Positions 9,229 through 17,895 are shown, counted from the first letter of the stretch. The stretch: DNA of 64,000 nucleotides from Methylomicrobium lacus LW14 (GCF_000527095.1 NZ_AZUN01000001.1:1178001-1242000); one strand, 5' to 3'. The notes: a model not told the origin generated them from the sequence alone. Numbers and translations are program-made.

Positions 9229-10812
9229 ATGAAAACCGCCAAACTGCTTTTATCGACCACACTCGCCGCTAGCATTGCGGCGATTTTGTTTCCGCTCGGC
9301 GCACAGGCGACCTCCGATGATGCGAAAAAATACCATAAGCTCTATGAGGACAGTTGCGCAAGCTGCCACGGCTCCGATCACGGCGGCTTTCTGGCGCCGG
9401 CCTTGAACAACGAAACCCTGAAAGGCCGCAGCCCGACCGCGCTGCGCACGATCGTGATGGCCGGCAGCTTCGACACGCTGATGCCTCCGTTCTACGGTAA
9501 GTTGTCCGATGACGACATTCGCGGCCTGGTCAAGCATCTGCAATCGACGCCGAAGCTGGATAACCCGGCGTGGACGATCGACGACATCAAAGCCTCGCTG
9601 AAGGTACTGGTATCCGATGAAAGCAAACTGCCGGAAAAACCGACCTATGCGATCGACAACATGGACGACATCATCGGCGTCGCGGCACGCGGTAAATACG
9701 GCCGCGGCGAAGGCTCGAAAGCGGTTTTCATCAACAGCAAGACCCATCAGAAAGTCGGCGAGATCGCGACCAACGCGGCCGCGCACATCATCGACTACAA
9801 CCCGGTCAATCCGCGTTGGGCTTATGTGAAGAACGACACCGCCGAAATTTTCAAGGTCGATCTGTATTCGATGCAGGTCGTGCGCAGCATCAAGACCGGT
9901 TTCAACGGACCGGGTCTCGGCGTCTCTCGCGACGGCAAATACATCATGGCCGGCTCCTATGTGCCGCACAATGCGGTCATCCTGAACGCCGACACACTGG
10001 AGCCGTTGAAAACGTTTGAACTCGAAGGCGTCGATCCTGACGGCAATCTGGTCTCTTCCGACTCCGGCATGGTAATCGGTACGCCGTATGCCGACGTCAT
10101 GGCGATTGCACTGGAAAATGCCGGTCAGGTCTGGATCGTCGATCTGAAAGACGATTTCCCGGTCACCAAGATCGAAAACGTCGGCCGCCATCTGCACGAT
10201 GCTTTCCTGACGCACAATGGCACCAAGCTGATGGTTGCCTCCTATGACGACAGCATCGTGACTGCGATCGACCTGAAAGAACGTAAGATCATCAAGAAGC
10301 TCGATGCGGGCTGCGTGCCGCACGTCGGTGGCGGCGCGGCAGTCGAAGTCGACGGCCGCACCCTGGGCTTCGGCACCAACTTCGGCGACTGCGACAAGAT
10401 GGTCGTCAGCGTCTGGGATCTGGACAAAATGGAAGTCGTCAAACAAGTGCCGGTATCCGGCGGCACCGAATCGCCGGCCGCGCATCAAAATGCGCCTTAT
10501 GTCGCGGTCGACATCATTTCGAAGGATAAACGCGCGCGCACGATTCAGCTGATCGACAAGAAAACGCTGGAAGTGGTCAAGACGCTGGATGTCGGCGGCC
10601 ACGCCTACTTCCCTGAATACAGCGCCGACGGCAAATATCTGTACGTCAGCGCCGGCTACAACGGTGACGAAGTGGCGGTATTTGACTCGACTTCACTCGA
10701 AAAAGTCGCCGCGATTCCGATGGAAAGCCCGGCCGGCATCTTCTCGCACGGCCGCGTCAAATACATCACCCGCGGTCTGTCTCCGGAAGAATCGAAAGGA
10801 GCCAAGCAATGA
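9229..10812 (+). CDS. Cytochrome cd1-type protein (NirS/NirN-like)
   Basis: A 527-residue exported protein: signal peptide to about residue 27, a cytochrome c domain (heme site C43-x-x-C46-H47, probable Met85 ligand), then an eight-bladed heme d1 propeller. The proximal d1 ligand corresponds to H186 (AAHII). Two histidines, H323 (HLHDAF) and H365 (VPHVGGGA), are 42 residues apart, the same spacing as the nitrite-reducing active-site pair H327/H369 of Pseudomonas NirS. The C-terminus (SPAGIFSHGRVK) instead resembles NirF. It could be a divergent nitrite reductase or a NirN-type dihydro-heme d1 dehydrogenase. It heads the operon, with the downstream cytochrome overlapping by 4 bp and GGGAG before the ATG. 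Confidence 0.8.
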   Translation: MKTAKLLLSTTLAASIAAILFPLGAQATSDDAKKYHKLYEDSCASCHGSDHGGFLAPALNNETLKGRSPTALRTIVMAGSFDTLMPPFYGKLSDDDIRGLVKHLQSTPKLDNPAWTIDDIKASLKVLVSDESKLPEKPTYAIDNMDDIIGVAARGKYGRGEGSKAVFINSKTHQKVGEIATNAAAHIIDYNPVNPRWAYVKNDTAEIFKVDLYSMQVVRSIKTGFNGPGLGVSRDGKYIMAGSYVPHNAVILNADTLEPLKTFELEGVDPDGNLVSSDSGMVIGTPYADVMAIALENAGQVWIVDLKDDFPVTKIENVGRHLHDAFLTHNGTKLMVASYDDSIVTAIDLKERKIIKKLDAGCVPHVGGGAAVEVDGRTLGFGTNFGDCDKMVVSVWDLDKMEVVKQVPVSGGTESPAAHQNAPYVAVDIISKDKRARTIQLIDKKTLEVVKTLDVGGHAYFPEYSADGKYLYVSAGYNGDEVAVFDSTSLEKVAAIPMESPAGIFSHGRVKYITRGLSPEESKGAKQ

Positions 10813-11126
10813 GAGCGTTGATCATTACCGGCGCTCTGTTGGTGGGGACTTTCGCCGCGTCTAATGCGAATGCCGCGAGCATTTATGCAGGCCAGGCGCG
10901 CGCGGCCCAGGTCTGTTCGCATTGCCACGGCCTCAGAACGCCGTCCGCCGACGCGCCGTTTCCATCGCTGGCCGGACGTGATGTCGAGTATTTGCAGATG
11001 GCGTTGAAGCAGTATCGGGACAAGACCCGCAAATCGGACATCATGAACGCGATTGCAGGATCGATGTCTGATAATGACATTGAGAATGTCGCGGCCTATT
11101 ACGCCCGGCAAAAAGCCAATCCATGA
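10809..11126 (+). CDS. Small periplasmic cytochrome c of the nir operon
   Basis: A 105-residue class I cytochrome c with a signal peptide (cleavage after about residue 22, ...NANA-AS) and one heme motif CSHCH near residue 36. The sequence after it (FPSLAGRDVEYLQMALKQYRD) resembles one half of cytochrome c4. Start and stop codons overlap with both neighbours (ATGA), so translation is coupled. It probably passes electrons to the cd1-type protein, the role filled by NirM or NirC elsewhere. Confidence 0.85.
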   Translation: MRALIITGALLVGTFAASNANAASIYAGQARAAQVCSHCHGLRTPSADAPFPSLAGRDVEYLQMALKQYRDKTRKSDIMNAIAGSMSDNDIENVAAYYARQKANP

Positions 11127-11425
11127 TCAGGAAACTGCTGCCGCTGCTACTGATGACATTGCCGTCATGGGGCGGCGAGATTTCGGCCGAGCGGCAGCAA
11201 GCGCTCCGCGACCTGTTGAAACAGGATTGCGGAGCGTGTCATGGTCTGACTTTGAAAGGCGGCATGGGCCCTGCCCTGCTACCGGAAACCCTGGCCGGAA
11301 AACCGGATGATTTTCTGGCCGATACGATTCTGAACGGCCGCCAGGGCACGCCGATGCCGCCGTGGCAGCCTTTCATGAATCGCGATGAAGCGTTGTGGCT
11401 GGTGAGACTCCTGCTTAACAAATAA
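11123..11425 (+). CDS. nirC: Cytochrome c NirC
   Basis: A 100-residue cytochrome c with a short signal peptide and heme site CGACH near residue 38, followed by the NirC-like GGMGPALLPETLAGKP and a probable Met ligand in GTPMPPW. NirC homologues serve electron transfer to or during assembly of cytochrome cd1. It overlaps the previous cytochrome by 4 bp. The operon is then interrupted by the DUF433/HNH cassette. Confidence 0.8.
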   Translation: MIRKLLPLLLMTLPSWGGEISAERQQALRDLLKQDCGACHGLTLKGGMGPALLPETLAGKPDDFLADTILNGRQGTPMPPWQPFMNRDEALWLVRLLLNK

Positions 11426-11452
11426 TATCGTTGATCCCGTAGAGCGTATTCG

Positions 11453-11653
11453 ATGAAAACCGATTATCACGACATTATTACCTTGGAGCCCGGCAAAAGA
11501 GGCGGAAAACCTTGCATCAGAGGACTGAGAACCACCGTGTATGACGTGCTGTCCTGGCTGGCCGACGGCATGTCGCATAGCGAAATCATCGAGGATTTCC
11601 CTGAGTTGACCGAAGCAGATATAAGCGCGTGCTTGGTTTATTCCGAACAATAG
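11453..11653 (+). CDS. DUF433 protein (VapB45-like antitoxin)
   Basis: A 66-residue protein of the DUF433 family, recognisable by the pattern GKRGGKPCIRGLRTTVYDVLSWLADGMSHSEIIEDFPELT, which forms a helix-turn-helix. DUF433 proteins usually serve as antitoxins to a PIN-like DUF5615 toxin encoded next to them. No such toxin follows here; an HNH nuclease does. It may therefore be an orphan antitoxin or have another partner. It lies inside the nir operon in the same direction. Confidence 0.75.
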   Translation: MKTDYHDIITLEPGKRGGKPCIRGLRTTVYDVLSWLADGMSHSEIIEDFPELTEADISACLVYSEQ

Positions 11654-11681
11654 CCTCATCAAGCGATTGTAGAAAATAGCG

Positions 11682-12515
11682 ATGGCGACAGAATTAACAT
11701 CAAGCCTGTGGGTGGAAATTTTACAGAATGGTAAATTAACCAATGAGCTTGATCTTGCTATGTTTCAAGCGCTTTATTCATTTGAAAGCCATCAGGCTTC
11801 TGCAAGTCAAGTTGGGCTTATTTTAGGAACACATTACGGCCCATTAAACTTGGAACTCGGTAGATACGCTAACCGAATCTCAAAGCTTTATGACATAGAT
11901 TTTACTGAAAGGAGTAATAAGAAATATAAATTTTGGGATTTATTTTTTAATGGGTGGGATGAAGGCACTAAATTTATTTGGCAGCTACGACCTGAATTGG
12001 TTGAGGCGCTGGAAAAATCCAATTTGACAGGCGATGAACACTTCGCAGAAGAGTTGCCTACTGACACGTCAGAAAGCTTTCTTGAAGGGGTTAAGCGCAC
12101 AATTACGGTTAACTCATACGAACGAAATTCAAAAGCAAGAGAATTGTGCGTTAAACATTGGAAAGCAATTTGCTGGGTTTGCGAATTCGACTTTGAAAAA
12201 ACCTACGGTGAATTAGGCAAGGGCTTTATTCACGTTCATCACCTCCTACCGGTTTCGCAAATTAGCAAAACCTATCAAGTTGATCCCATTAACGACTTAA
12301 GACCGGTTTGTCCAAACTGCCATTCCATGCTGCACAAACGCAACCCGACACTCGAAATCGACGAATTAAAAACCATTATCCGCCAAACATCGGGCAAATT
12401 GGCCGAAAAGAAGGCGATAACGAAAGCGGACGCTGCTTTTAAAAATTATCGAGACGGTAAAGAACCCGTACATGACCTCATTGATGTCATCAAAGAGCTT
12501 GGCTTGGATGATTGA
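11682..12515 (+). CDS. HNH endonuclease, restriction-type
   Basis: A 277-residue protein with a C-terminal HNH domain (about 165-215): zinc cysteines CWVC and CPNC, the catalytic pair in GFIHVHHLLPVSQI, Asn in INDLRPVC and the final His in CHSMLH. The N-terminal 100 residues (beginning after SSLWVEILQNGKL) form a separate domain seen in stand-alone HNH restriction enzymes, possibly for recognising modified DNA (inference). The gene is visibly more AT-rich than the flanking nir genes, and no methylase accompanies it. It splits nirC from nirF and is probably imported. Confidence 0.75.
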   Translation: MATELTSSLWVEILQNGKLTNELDLAMFQALYSFESHQASASQVGLILGTHYGPLNLELGRYANRISKLYDIDFTERSNKKYKFWDLFFNGWDEGTKFIWQLRPELVEALEKSNLTGDEHFAEELPTDTSESFLEGVKRTITVNSYERNSKARELCVKHWKAICWVCEFDFEKTYGELGKGFIHVHHLLPVSQISKTYQVDPINDLRPVCPNCHSMLHKRNPTLEIDELKTIIRQTSGKLAEKKAITKADAAFKNYRDGKEPVHDLIDVIKELGLDD

Positions 12516-12612
12516 GTTACTTTTTATGCCTATTAATTGCGTAGATCGAGCATGCTTTTTATGCCCGACTTTTGAGTTTTTAAATAGAACGATCCGCCTT
12601 GGGCTTGTCCTA

Positions 12613-13836
12613 ATGCCATCTAATCACCGGGCGACCCAAACGTCGGGCAACGATAAAGCCGTTGCCCGACCTACGCGGCTACTCGCTTTTTTACTTTCCT
12701 TCTTCGTTGCATCGTCCGCTTTTGCCGAGTTTCGCGCCACTGGCGATCTCGGCGTCGTGATCGAACGCGAAAGCGGCAGTGCGGTGATTATCAATACGAC
12801 ATCCCATAAAGCACTCGCCAAAGTCGGCGGCCTCGGCGACTTGTCGCATGCCTCGGTGGTGTTCTCGCGCGACCAGCGCTATGCCTACGTTTTCGGCCGC
12901 GACGGCGGTTTGAGCAAGATCGACCTGCTCCAGGACAAGATCGACAAGCGCATCGTGCAGGCCGGCAACAGCATCGGCGGGGCGATTTCGCAGGACGGCA
13001 AGCTGATCGCGGTATCGAACTATACGCCGGGCGGCATGAAGATTTTCTCGGCAGACACCTTGGAGTTGGTCGCAGACATTCCGGCAAGCTATGCCGACGG
13101 CAAGCTGTCGAAAGTGGTCGGATTGACCGATGCGCCGGGCCAACGCTTCGTGTTCAGCCTGTTCGACGCCGGCGAAATCTGGACCGCGGATGTCAAAAAT
13201 CCGCGAAAACCGGTCATTCAAAAATATCCGAATATCGGCAAGGAGCCTTATGACGCCTTGATGGCGCCGGACGGACACTATTACATCGCGGGACTGTTCG
13301 GCGAGCCCGGCCTGGCCTTGCTCGATTTGTGGCAGCCGGAACTCGGCGTCAAGCGCATCCTGCCCGATTACGGCAAGCACGACGAGAAATTGCCGGTCTA
13401 TAAGATGCCGCATCTGGAAGGCTGGGCCGTGGCTGGCGACTATCTGCTCGCGCCCGCGATCGGCCGCCATGAAGTGTTGGTGATCGATAAAAAAACCTGG
13501 CAATTGGTCAAGGCAATTCCGGTGCCGGGGCAACCGGTATTCGTGATGGCCCGGCCCGATGCGCGGCAAATCTGGGTCAATTTCGCATTTCCGGACAACA
13601 ATCAACTGCTGGTAATCGACGCGAAGGACTTGTCGTTGACGAAACTGTTGACGCCGGGCAAGGGTGTATTGCACATGGAATTCACCCCGCGCGGCGAACA
13701 GGTCTGGGTCGCGCTACGCGACGACAATCAGGTCGTCGTTTACGATACCGAGACGTTGCAGGAAGTCGCCCGCCTGCCGGTACAGAAACCAAACGGCATT
13801 TTTTTCAGCGCCAGAGCCCATAAAATCGGCTTATAA
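12613..13836 (+). CDS. nirF: Heme d1 biosynthesis protein NirF
   Basis: NirF is a periplasmic beta-propeller needed for a late step of heme d1 synthesis. From the export signal (LLAFLLSFFVASSAFAEF) onward the sequence is a complete NirF, ending PNGIFFSARAHKIGL. The only in-frame ATG near the signal is at 12613, giving about 27 extra residues encoded by a REP-type hairpin (12642-12670). The original start seems to have been displaced when the upstream cassette and hairpin arrived. A longer frame from 12472 overlapping the HNH gene is unlikely. Confidence 0.85.
   Translation: MPSNHRATQTSGNDKAVARPTRLLAFLLSFFVASSAFAEFRATGDLGVVIERESGSAVIINTTSHKALAKVGGLGDLSHASVVFSRDQRYAYVFGRDGGLSKIDLLQDKIDKRIVQAGNSIGGAISQDGKLIAVSNYTPGGMKIFSADTLELVADIPASYADGKLSKVVGLTDAPGQRFVFSLFDAGEIWTADVKNPRKPVIQKYPNIGKEPYDALMAPDGHYYIAGLFGEPGLALLDLWQPELGVKRILPDYGKHDEKLPVYKMPHLEGWAVAGDYLLAPAIGRHEVLVIDKKTWQLVKAIPVPGQPVFVMARPDARQIWVNFAFPDNNQLLVIDAKDLSLTKLLTPGKGVLHMEFTPRGEQVWVALRDDNQVVVYDTETLQEVARLPVQKPNGIFFSARAHKIGL
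12642..12670. repeat. REP-type hairpin at the start of nirF
   Basis: GTCGGGCAAC (12642-12651) and GTTGCCCGAC (12661-12670) form a perfect 10-bp stem around a 9-base loop, followed by CTACG. The form is typical of dispersed intergenic palindromes, yet here it lies inside the predicted 5' end of nirF. Confidence 0.75.
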
Positions 13837-13838
13837 GC

Positions 13839-14297
13839 ATGTTGACCGATCTGCATAAGCACCTGTTGAACGATTTTCAGCGCGATTTCCCGCTGGTCGA
13901 GCGCCCTTACCTCGAAATCGCGAATCAGCTCGGCGTCAGCGAAGACGCCGTGCTGTCCGCGTTGACCGAATTGCGCGACAGTCAGTTGATCAGCCGGGTC
14001 GGACCGATCATTCCGCCGAACCAGATCGGCGCCAGCATGCTGGTCGCGATGGCGGTTCCGGAGAGCGAATTGCAAAGAGCCGCGGACATCATCAGCCATT
14101 ATCCCGAAGTCAATCATAATTACGAACGCGAGAACCGCTTCAATCTCTGGTTCGTCGCGGTTGCCTCCACGGCCGAGCAGTTGGCACGGGTGCTCGACGC
14201 AATCGAGAGCGAAACCGGTTACAAGACGCAACGCCTGCCGCTGCTTAACGATTTTCATATCGATTTGGGCTTCCGCCTGGATTTGACCCATGCTTGA
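13839..14297 (+). CDS. nirD: Siroheme decarboxylase subunit NirD
   Basis: A 152-residue protein with the AsnC/Lrp-like fold: a winged helix (YLEIANQLGVSEDAVLSAL) followed by a ligand domain with the HNYERENRFNLWFV motif shared by NirD and NirG. The D/L/G/H proteins decarboxylate siroheme to didecarboxysiroheme in heme d1 synthesis and do not act as regulators, although annotation programs often call them Lrp. It starts 2 bp after nirF and overlaps nirL by 8 bp. Confidence 0.85.
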   Translation: MLTDLHKHLLNDFQRDFPLVERPYLEIANQLGVSEDAVLSALTELRDSQLISRVGPIIPPNQIGASMLVAMAVPESELQRAADIISHYPEVNHNYERENRFNLWFVAVASTAEQLARVLDAIESETGYKTQRLPLLNDFHIDLGFRLDLTHA

Positions 14298-14799
14298 CGC
14301 ACGCGATTTTCAATTACTGACCGAGATCCAGTCCGGCCTGCCGATCAGCCCGCGGCCGTACCATGACATCGGCCTTGCGCTCGGCATGTCCGAAGCCGAA
14401 GTGATCGAGCGCCTGGCGGTGCTGAGACAGACCGGCCTGATCAAACGGCTCGGCGTGATCGTCAAACACCGCCAGCTCGGCTACCGCGCGAATGCGATGA
14501 TCGTCTGGAACATTCCGGATGCGCAGGTCAAAACGCTCGGAGACCGGATCAGCCGTTCGTCCTTCGTGACCCTGTGTTATCAGCGCCCGCGCACATCCGA
14601 ATGGCCTTATAACCTGTATTGCATGATCCACGGCAAGGACCGGGGCACCGTGCTCGCCCAGCTCGACCAGCTCAGCGCTGAATGCGGCCTGCAAGCCTTC
14701 GACCGGGAAATCCTGTTCAGCCGGCGCTGTTTCAAACAGCGCGGCGCGCTTTACCGGCCTGTCGCCCCTGCCCCGTCCGCAGAATTCGCCCATGGATAA
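14290..14799 (+). CDS. nirL: Siroheme decarboxylase subunit NirL
   Basis: A 169-residue AsnC-fold protein, the second of four in the decarboxylase block. The NirL/NirH-type motif is CYQRPRTSEWPYNLYCMIHG (about 97-116), complementary to the HNYxR motif of NirD/NirG with which it should pair. Overlaps of 8 bp with both neighbours indicate translational coupling. Confidence 0.85.
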   Translation: MLDARDFQLLTEIQSGLPISPRPYHDIGLALGMSEAEVIERLAVLRQTGLIKRLGVIVKHRQLGYRANAMIVWNIPDAQVKTLGDRISRSSFVTLCYQRPRTSEWPYNLYCMIHGKDRGTVLAQLDQLSAECGLQAFDREILFSRRCFKQRGALYRPVAPAPSAEFAHG

Positions 14800-15235
14800 C
14801 ATCGACCGCCGTATCATCAATGCGCTACAGACGGGCTTTCCGATTTCGGAAAGGCCCTATCAGGAAGCCGCGCAGGCTTTAGGCCTCAGCGAGCAGGAAC
14901 TGCTCGACCGCCTCGAGAACCTGTTAAAAGATCAGACCCTATCGCGCTTCGGACCGCTCTATGACGCCGAAGCGATGGGCGGGGCGTTGACATTGGCCGC
15001 GATGCAGGTGGCTGAGGATCGCTTCGAGAAAGTCACCGGCATCGTGAACGCGTTTCCCGAGGTCGCGCACAATTATGCGCGCAGCCACGCGCTGAACATG
15101 TGGTTCGTGCTCGCGACCGAAACGCCCGAACAACTGCAACAGGCGCTGGCCGGCATCGAGCGCGAAACCGGCCTGACCGTCTACAACATGCCGAAGATCA
15201 CCGAATATTTCGTCGGCCTGAAACTGGAAGCCTGA
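14792..15235 (+). CDS. nirG: Siroheme decarboxylase subunit NirG
   Basis: A 147-residue AsnC-fold protein with the motif AHNYARSHALNMWFVLAT (about 92-109), the counterpart of the NirD motif. It continues the D-L-G-H order known from Pseudomonas. Its stop codon overlaps the nirH start by one base (TGATG). Confidence 0.85.
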   Translation: MDNIDRRIINALQTGFPISERPYQEAAQALGLSEQELLDRLENLLKDQTLSRFGPLYDAEAMGGALTLAAMQVAEDRFEKVTGIVNAFPEVAHNYARSHALNMWFVLATETPEQLQQALAGIERETGLTVYNMPKITEYFVGLKLEA

Positions 15236-15714
15236 TGTCGAATCTGGACGAAATCGATTTAAACATCATGCGCGCGACCCAGGCCGGCCTGCCGTTGACC
15301 GCCAAGCCCTATCACGCGATCGCGGAACAGTTGGGATTATCAGTCGATCAGGTGATCGAACGCATGCGCCGCATGCAGGAGCTCGGCGTGATCAGGCGCA
15401 TCGGCGCGGTGCCGAACCATTACAAGCTGGGCTACCGCTTCAACGGCATGACGGTCTGGAATGTCCCGGACGAAAAAATCGACGCGCTTGGGCAAAGGAT
15501 CGGCCGGCTCGATTTTGTCAGCCATTGCTACCACCGGCCCCGGCATTTGCCGTTATGGCCTTACAATCTGTTTGCGATGGTGCACGGCAGGAGCCAGGAA
15601 GAGGTCGATCAACAGATCGGACAGATTGCGGCCATATTGGGCCAGGATAATCTGGGCTCGGATGTGCTCTATAGCACCAAAATTTTGAAAAAGACCGGGT
15701 TTCGGAGCAAATGA
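15235..15714 (+). CDS. nirH: Siroheme decarboxylase subunit NirH
   Basis: A 159-residue AsnC-fold protein with the NirH/NirL-type motif CYHRPRHLPLWPYNLFAMVHG split here as CYHRPRHLPLW and YNLFAMVHG (about 97-117). ATG at 15235 overlaps the nirG stop. It is the last gene of the block before an antisense toxin-antitoxin pair. Confidence 0.85.
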   Translation: MSNLDEIDLNIMRATQAGLPLTAKPYHAIAEQLGLSVDQVIERMRRMQELGVIRRIGAVPNHYKLGYRFNGMTVWNVPDEKIDALGQRIGRLDFVSHCYHRPRHLPLWPYNLFAMVHGRSQEEVDQQIGQIAAILGQDNLGSDVLYSTKILKKTGFRSK

Positions 15715-15719
15715 TTTTC

Positions 15720-16100
15720 CTAATCGAGTGAATATTGTTTTAACATCAGCCCGTCAATATGCGCGAAATGTTTGATATTGCTGGTGCACAATATTTCTCG
15801 ATTGGCCATAGCAGTGGACGCGATCAATGCATCGCCCATTTCGACGCCATGACTCAGCGCGTACTCCCTGGTCATTTGCCGAGCTTGATAGGAAATCGCT
15901 TGATCGATTTCATGAATGCTGAATTGCAAAACATCAAGCATTTTTTCGAAAACGGCAAGCTCCCGTTTATTGCGACAAAATGGAACGTATTCCATATAAG
16001 TGACTGCCGATATGGACCGCTCCGGCGTATTCATGATCAGTTCTTTTGCCGAAACGACGCCGCGATCCGCATAAATCAGGATATTGGTGTCAAATATCAC
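15720..16100 (-). CDS. PIN-domain toxin (VapC family)
   Basis: A predicted 126-residue ribonuclease toxin. The PIN acidic residues are visible: IFDTNILIYAD at the N-terminus, Glu in YMEYVPF, and VEMGDALIASTA followed by LCTSNIKHF. A GTG at 16100 gives the expected VapC start and overlaps the antitoxin stop by 11 bp; the longer in-frame extension upstream is not PIN-like. It lies antisense to the nir genes between nirH and nirJ. Confidence 0.8.
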   Translation of the reverse strand: MIFDTNILIYADRGVVSAKELIMNTPERSISAVTYMEYVPFCRNKRELAVFEKMLDVLQFSIHEIDQAISYQARQMTREYALSHGVEMGDALIASTAMANREILCTSNIKHFAHIDGLMLKQYSLD

Positions 16101-16365
16101 GCAATGTATTCCTGCGGCCCTTACGGATGTAGCGCAGCTCGTCTTCGACCCCGGCAATATCCAGATCGCGGTGCATACCGAAAAAATCGGCCATTGCATT
16201 TTCCTGTTCCTGAATCGTTGACGACGTCTTAGCCGGATGCACAACGCCCAACAATTGGCCATGATAAGTGATTTCGACCGATTCACCACGTTTCAACGCA
16301 TCGATCAGCGCTTTATGATGGGATTGCAGTTGTGATGCGGTAAGCTGCATGATGTTATTAACCAT
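16090..16365 (-). CDS. Phd/YefM-type antitoxin of the PIN toxin
   Basis: A 91-residue antitoxin-like protein. Its N-terminus (MQLTASQLQSHHKALIDALKRGESVEITYHGQLLGVV, split between strands and helices) is the Phd/YefM DNA-binding fold; the C-terminal half should wrap the toxin. It is upstream of and overlaps the vapC-like gene, the usual antitoxin-toxin order. The 70-bp AT-rich gap between it and nirJ must hold promoters for both directions. A second ATG at 16350 is an alternative start. Confidence 0.75.
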   Translation of the reverse strand: MVNNIMQLTASQLQSHHKALIDALKRGESVEITYHGQLLGVVHPAKTSSTIQEQENAMADFFGMHRDLDIAGVEDELRYIRKGRRNTLRDI

Positions 16366-16435
16366 TAATCTAAAATAGATATTTTATATTAGATATTTTT
16401 TCATATAAAAGCAATTACTCTATCATTAAGCCACC

Positions 16436-17581
16436 ATGTTCAGACTCAGCCACTTCATGCGGGAACTGCTCGACCCGACACCGATCAAACCCGCGCGCAA
16501 ACCGGCCGCGCCGGTCGTGATCTGGAATCTGATCCGCCGCTGCAACCTGGCCTGCAAGCATTGCTATACGACCTCGGCCGACATCGATTTTCCGGGCGAA
16601 CTGAGCACCCAGGAAGTCTTCACGGTGATGGACGACCTGAAAGCATTCAAAGTGCCGGTGCTGATCCTGTCCGGCGGCGAGCCGCTGCTGCGCCCGGACA
16701 TCTTCGACATCTCCCGGCGCGCGAAGGCGATGGGTTTTTATGTCGCGCTTTCGAGCAACGGCACTCGCATTTCGGAACAGAATATCGATGAAATCGCCGC
16801 GATCGATTATCAATACATCGGCGTCAGCCTGGACGGCATCAAGCAAACGCATGACAATTTCCGCCGGATGCAAGGCTCGTTCGATGAAGCCCTGCGCGGC
16901 GTCGAACTGTGCCTGAACAAAGGCATCAAGGTCGGCATCCGTTTTACCCTGACCCAGGATAACGCGCAGGATTTTCCTGCCTTGCTGCAGTTGATGGACG
17001 ACTACGACATCGACAAGTTTTACCTGTCGCACCTGAACTACGGCGGCCGCGGCAACCGCAACCGCAAGGACGACGCGCACTACCAGATGACGCGCGAGGC
17101 GATGGATTTGCTGTTCGACACCTGTTACCGGTGGATGCAGGAAGGCAAGGACCGGGAGTTCGTAACCGGCAACAACGATGCCGACGGCGTGTATTTCCTG
17201 CATTGGGTCCGAAAGCGTTTCCCTGACCAGGCCGGCCACATCCAGGTCAAACTCGAACAATGGGGCGGCAATGCCTCCGGCGTCAATGTCGCGAACATAG
17301 ACAATCTCGGTAATGTGCATCCGGATACGTTCTGGTGGCATTACGACCTGGGCAATATCCGGCAGCGTCCGTTCTCGGAAATATGGATGGATAGAAACGA
17401 TCCCTTGATGGATGGCTTGAAGCAATCGCCGCGTCCGCTCGAAGGCCGCTGCGCAACCTGCGATTATCAGGCGATCTGCAACGGCAATACCCGCGTCAGG
17501 GCCGCGCAGACGACCGGCAATTTTTGGGCCGAGGACCCGGGCTGTTATTTGACCGACGCGGAAATTGCCCTGCCTGGATAA
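16436..17581 (+). CDS. nirJ: Heme d1 biosynthesis radical SAM protein NirJ
   Basis: A 381-residue radical SAM enzyme acting late in heme d1 formation, on side chains of didecarboxysiroheme. The [4Fe-4S]/SAM motif is C36-N-L-A-C40-K-H-C43, followed by LSGGEPLLRPD. The C-terminal SPASM-like cysteines include CATCDYQAIC and a final Cys in DPGCYL. The pathway set NirF, D, L, G, H, J is complete; nirE (uroporphyrinogen methylase) is not in the window. It is separated from nirH by the PIN toxin pair, so it may rely on its own promoter. There is little ribosome-site complementarity before the ATG. Confidence 0.9.
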   Translation: MFRLSHFMRELLDPTPIKPARKPAAPVVIWNLIRRCNLACKHCYTTSADIDFPGELSTQEVFTVMDDLKAFKVPVLILSGGEPLLRPDIFDISRRAKAMGFYVALSSNGTRISEQNIDEIAAIDYQYIGVSLDGIKQTHDNFRRMQGSFDEALRGVELCLNKGIKVGIRFTLTQDNAQDFPALLQLMDDYDIDKFYLSHLNYGGRGNRNRKDDAHYQMTREAMDLLFDTCYRWMQEGKDREFVTGNNDADGVYFLHWVRKRFPDQAGHIQVKLEQWGGNASGVNVANIDNLGNVHPDTFWWHYDLGNIRQRPFSEIWMDRNDPLMDGLKQSPRPLEGRCATCDYQAICNGNTRVRAAQTTGNFWAEDPGCYLTDAEIALPG

Positions 17582-17610
17582 TACGGTGAAAGTCTGATCG
17601 TAGGAACGCG

Positions 17611-17895
17611 TTATCGAATATAGTGATAGCGCGCTTGAAGAAAATCCACCCGATCGTCAGTAACCCAATAGACCAAGCGATGCTCTTCCGTGATACGGCG
17701 CGACCATGCACCCGGAGCGAGATGCTTCAATGGTTCGGGCTTGCCAATCCCCGCAAAAGGGTCTCGCATGACCGCTTCAGCCAAATCCAAAATCTTTACG
17801 GCCACCCGATGATTGGTCTGCGCCCAAAAGCGAAGGTCTTCTCGGAACTCCGGTTGAAAGACGCTACCCCGGTCTCCGGCTTTAGCCAAGGCCAA
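17611..17895 (-). CDS. Txe/YoeB-family toxin
   Basis: A 94-residue RelE-superfamily mRNA interferase. The C-terminal half fits YoeB: GIGKPEPLKH, WSRRITEEHRLVYWV and a terminal RYHY motif, with the basic and His residues used in ribosome-dependent mRNA cleavage. It overlaps the upstream antitoxin gene by 14 bp and is convergent with nirJ. Confidence 0.85.
   Translation of the reverse strand: MALAKAGDRGSVFQPEFREDLRFWAQTNHRVAVKILDLAEAVMRDPFAGIGKPEPLKHLAPGAWSRRITEEHRLVYWVTDDRVDFLQARYHYIR

Noticed and set aside
9250..10602. Long minus-strand frame opposite the cd1 gene
   Set aside because: It is a shadow of a GC-rich real gene; the repeated D/R/V composition has no family match.
12472..12612. 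nirF starting at 12472, overlapping the HNH gene
   Set aside because: The added residues are the HNH gene read in another frame and do not resemble NirF.
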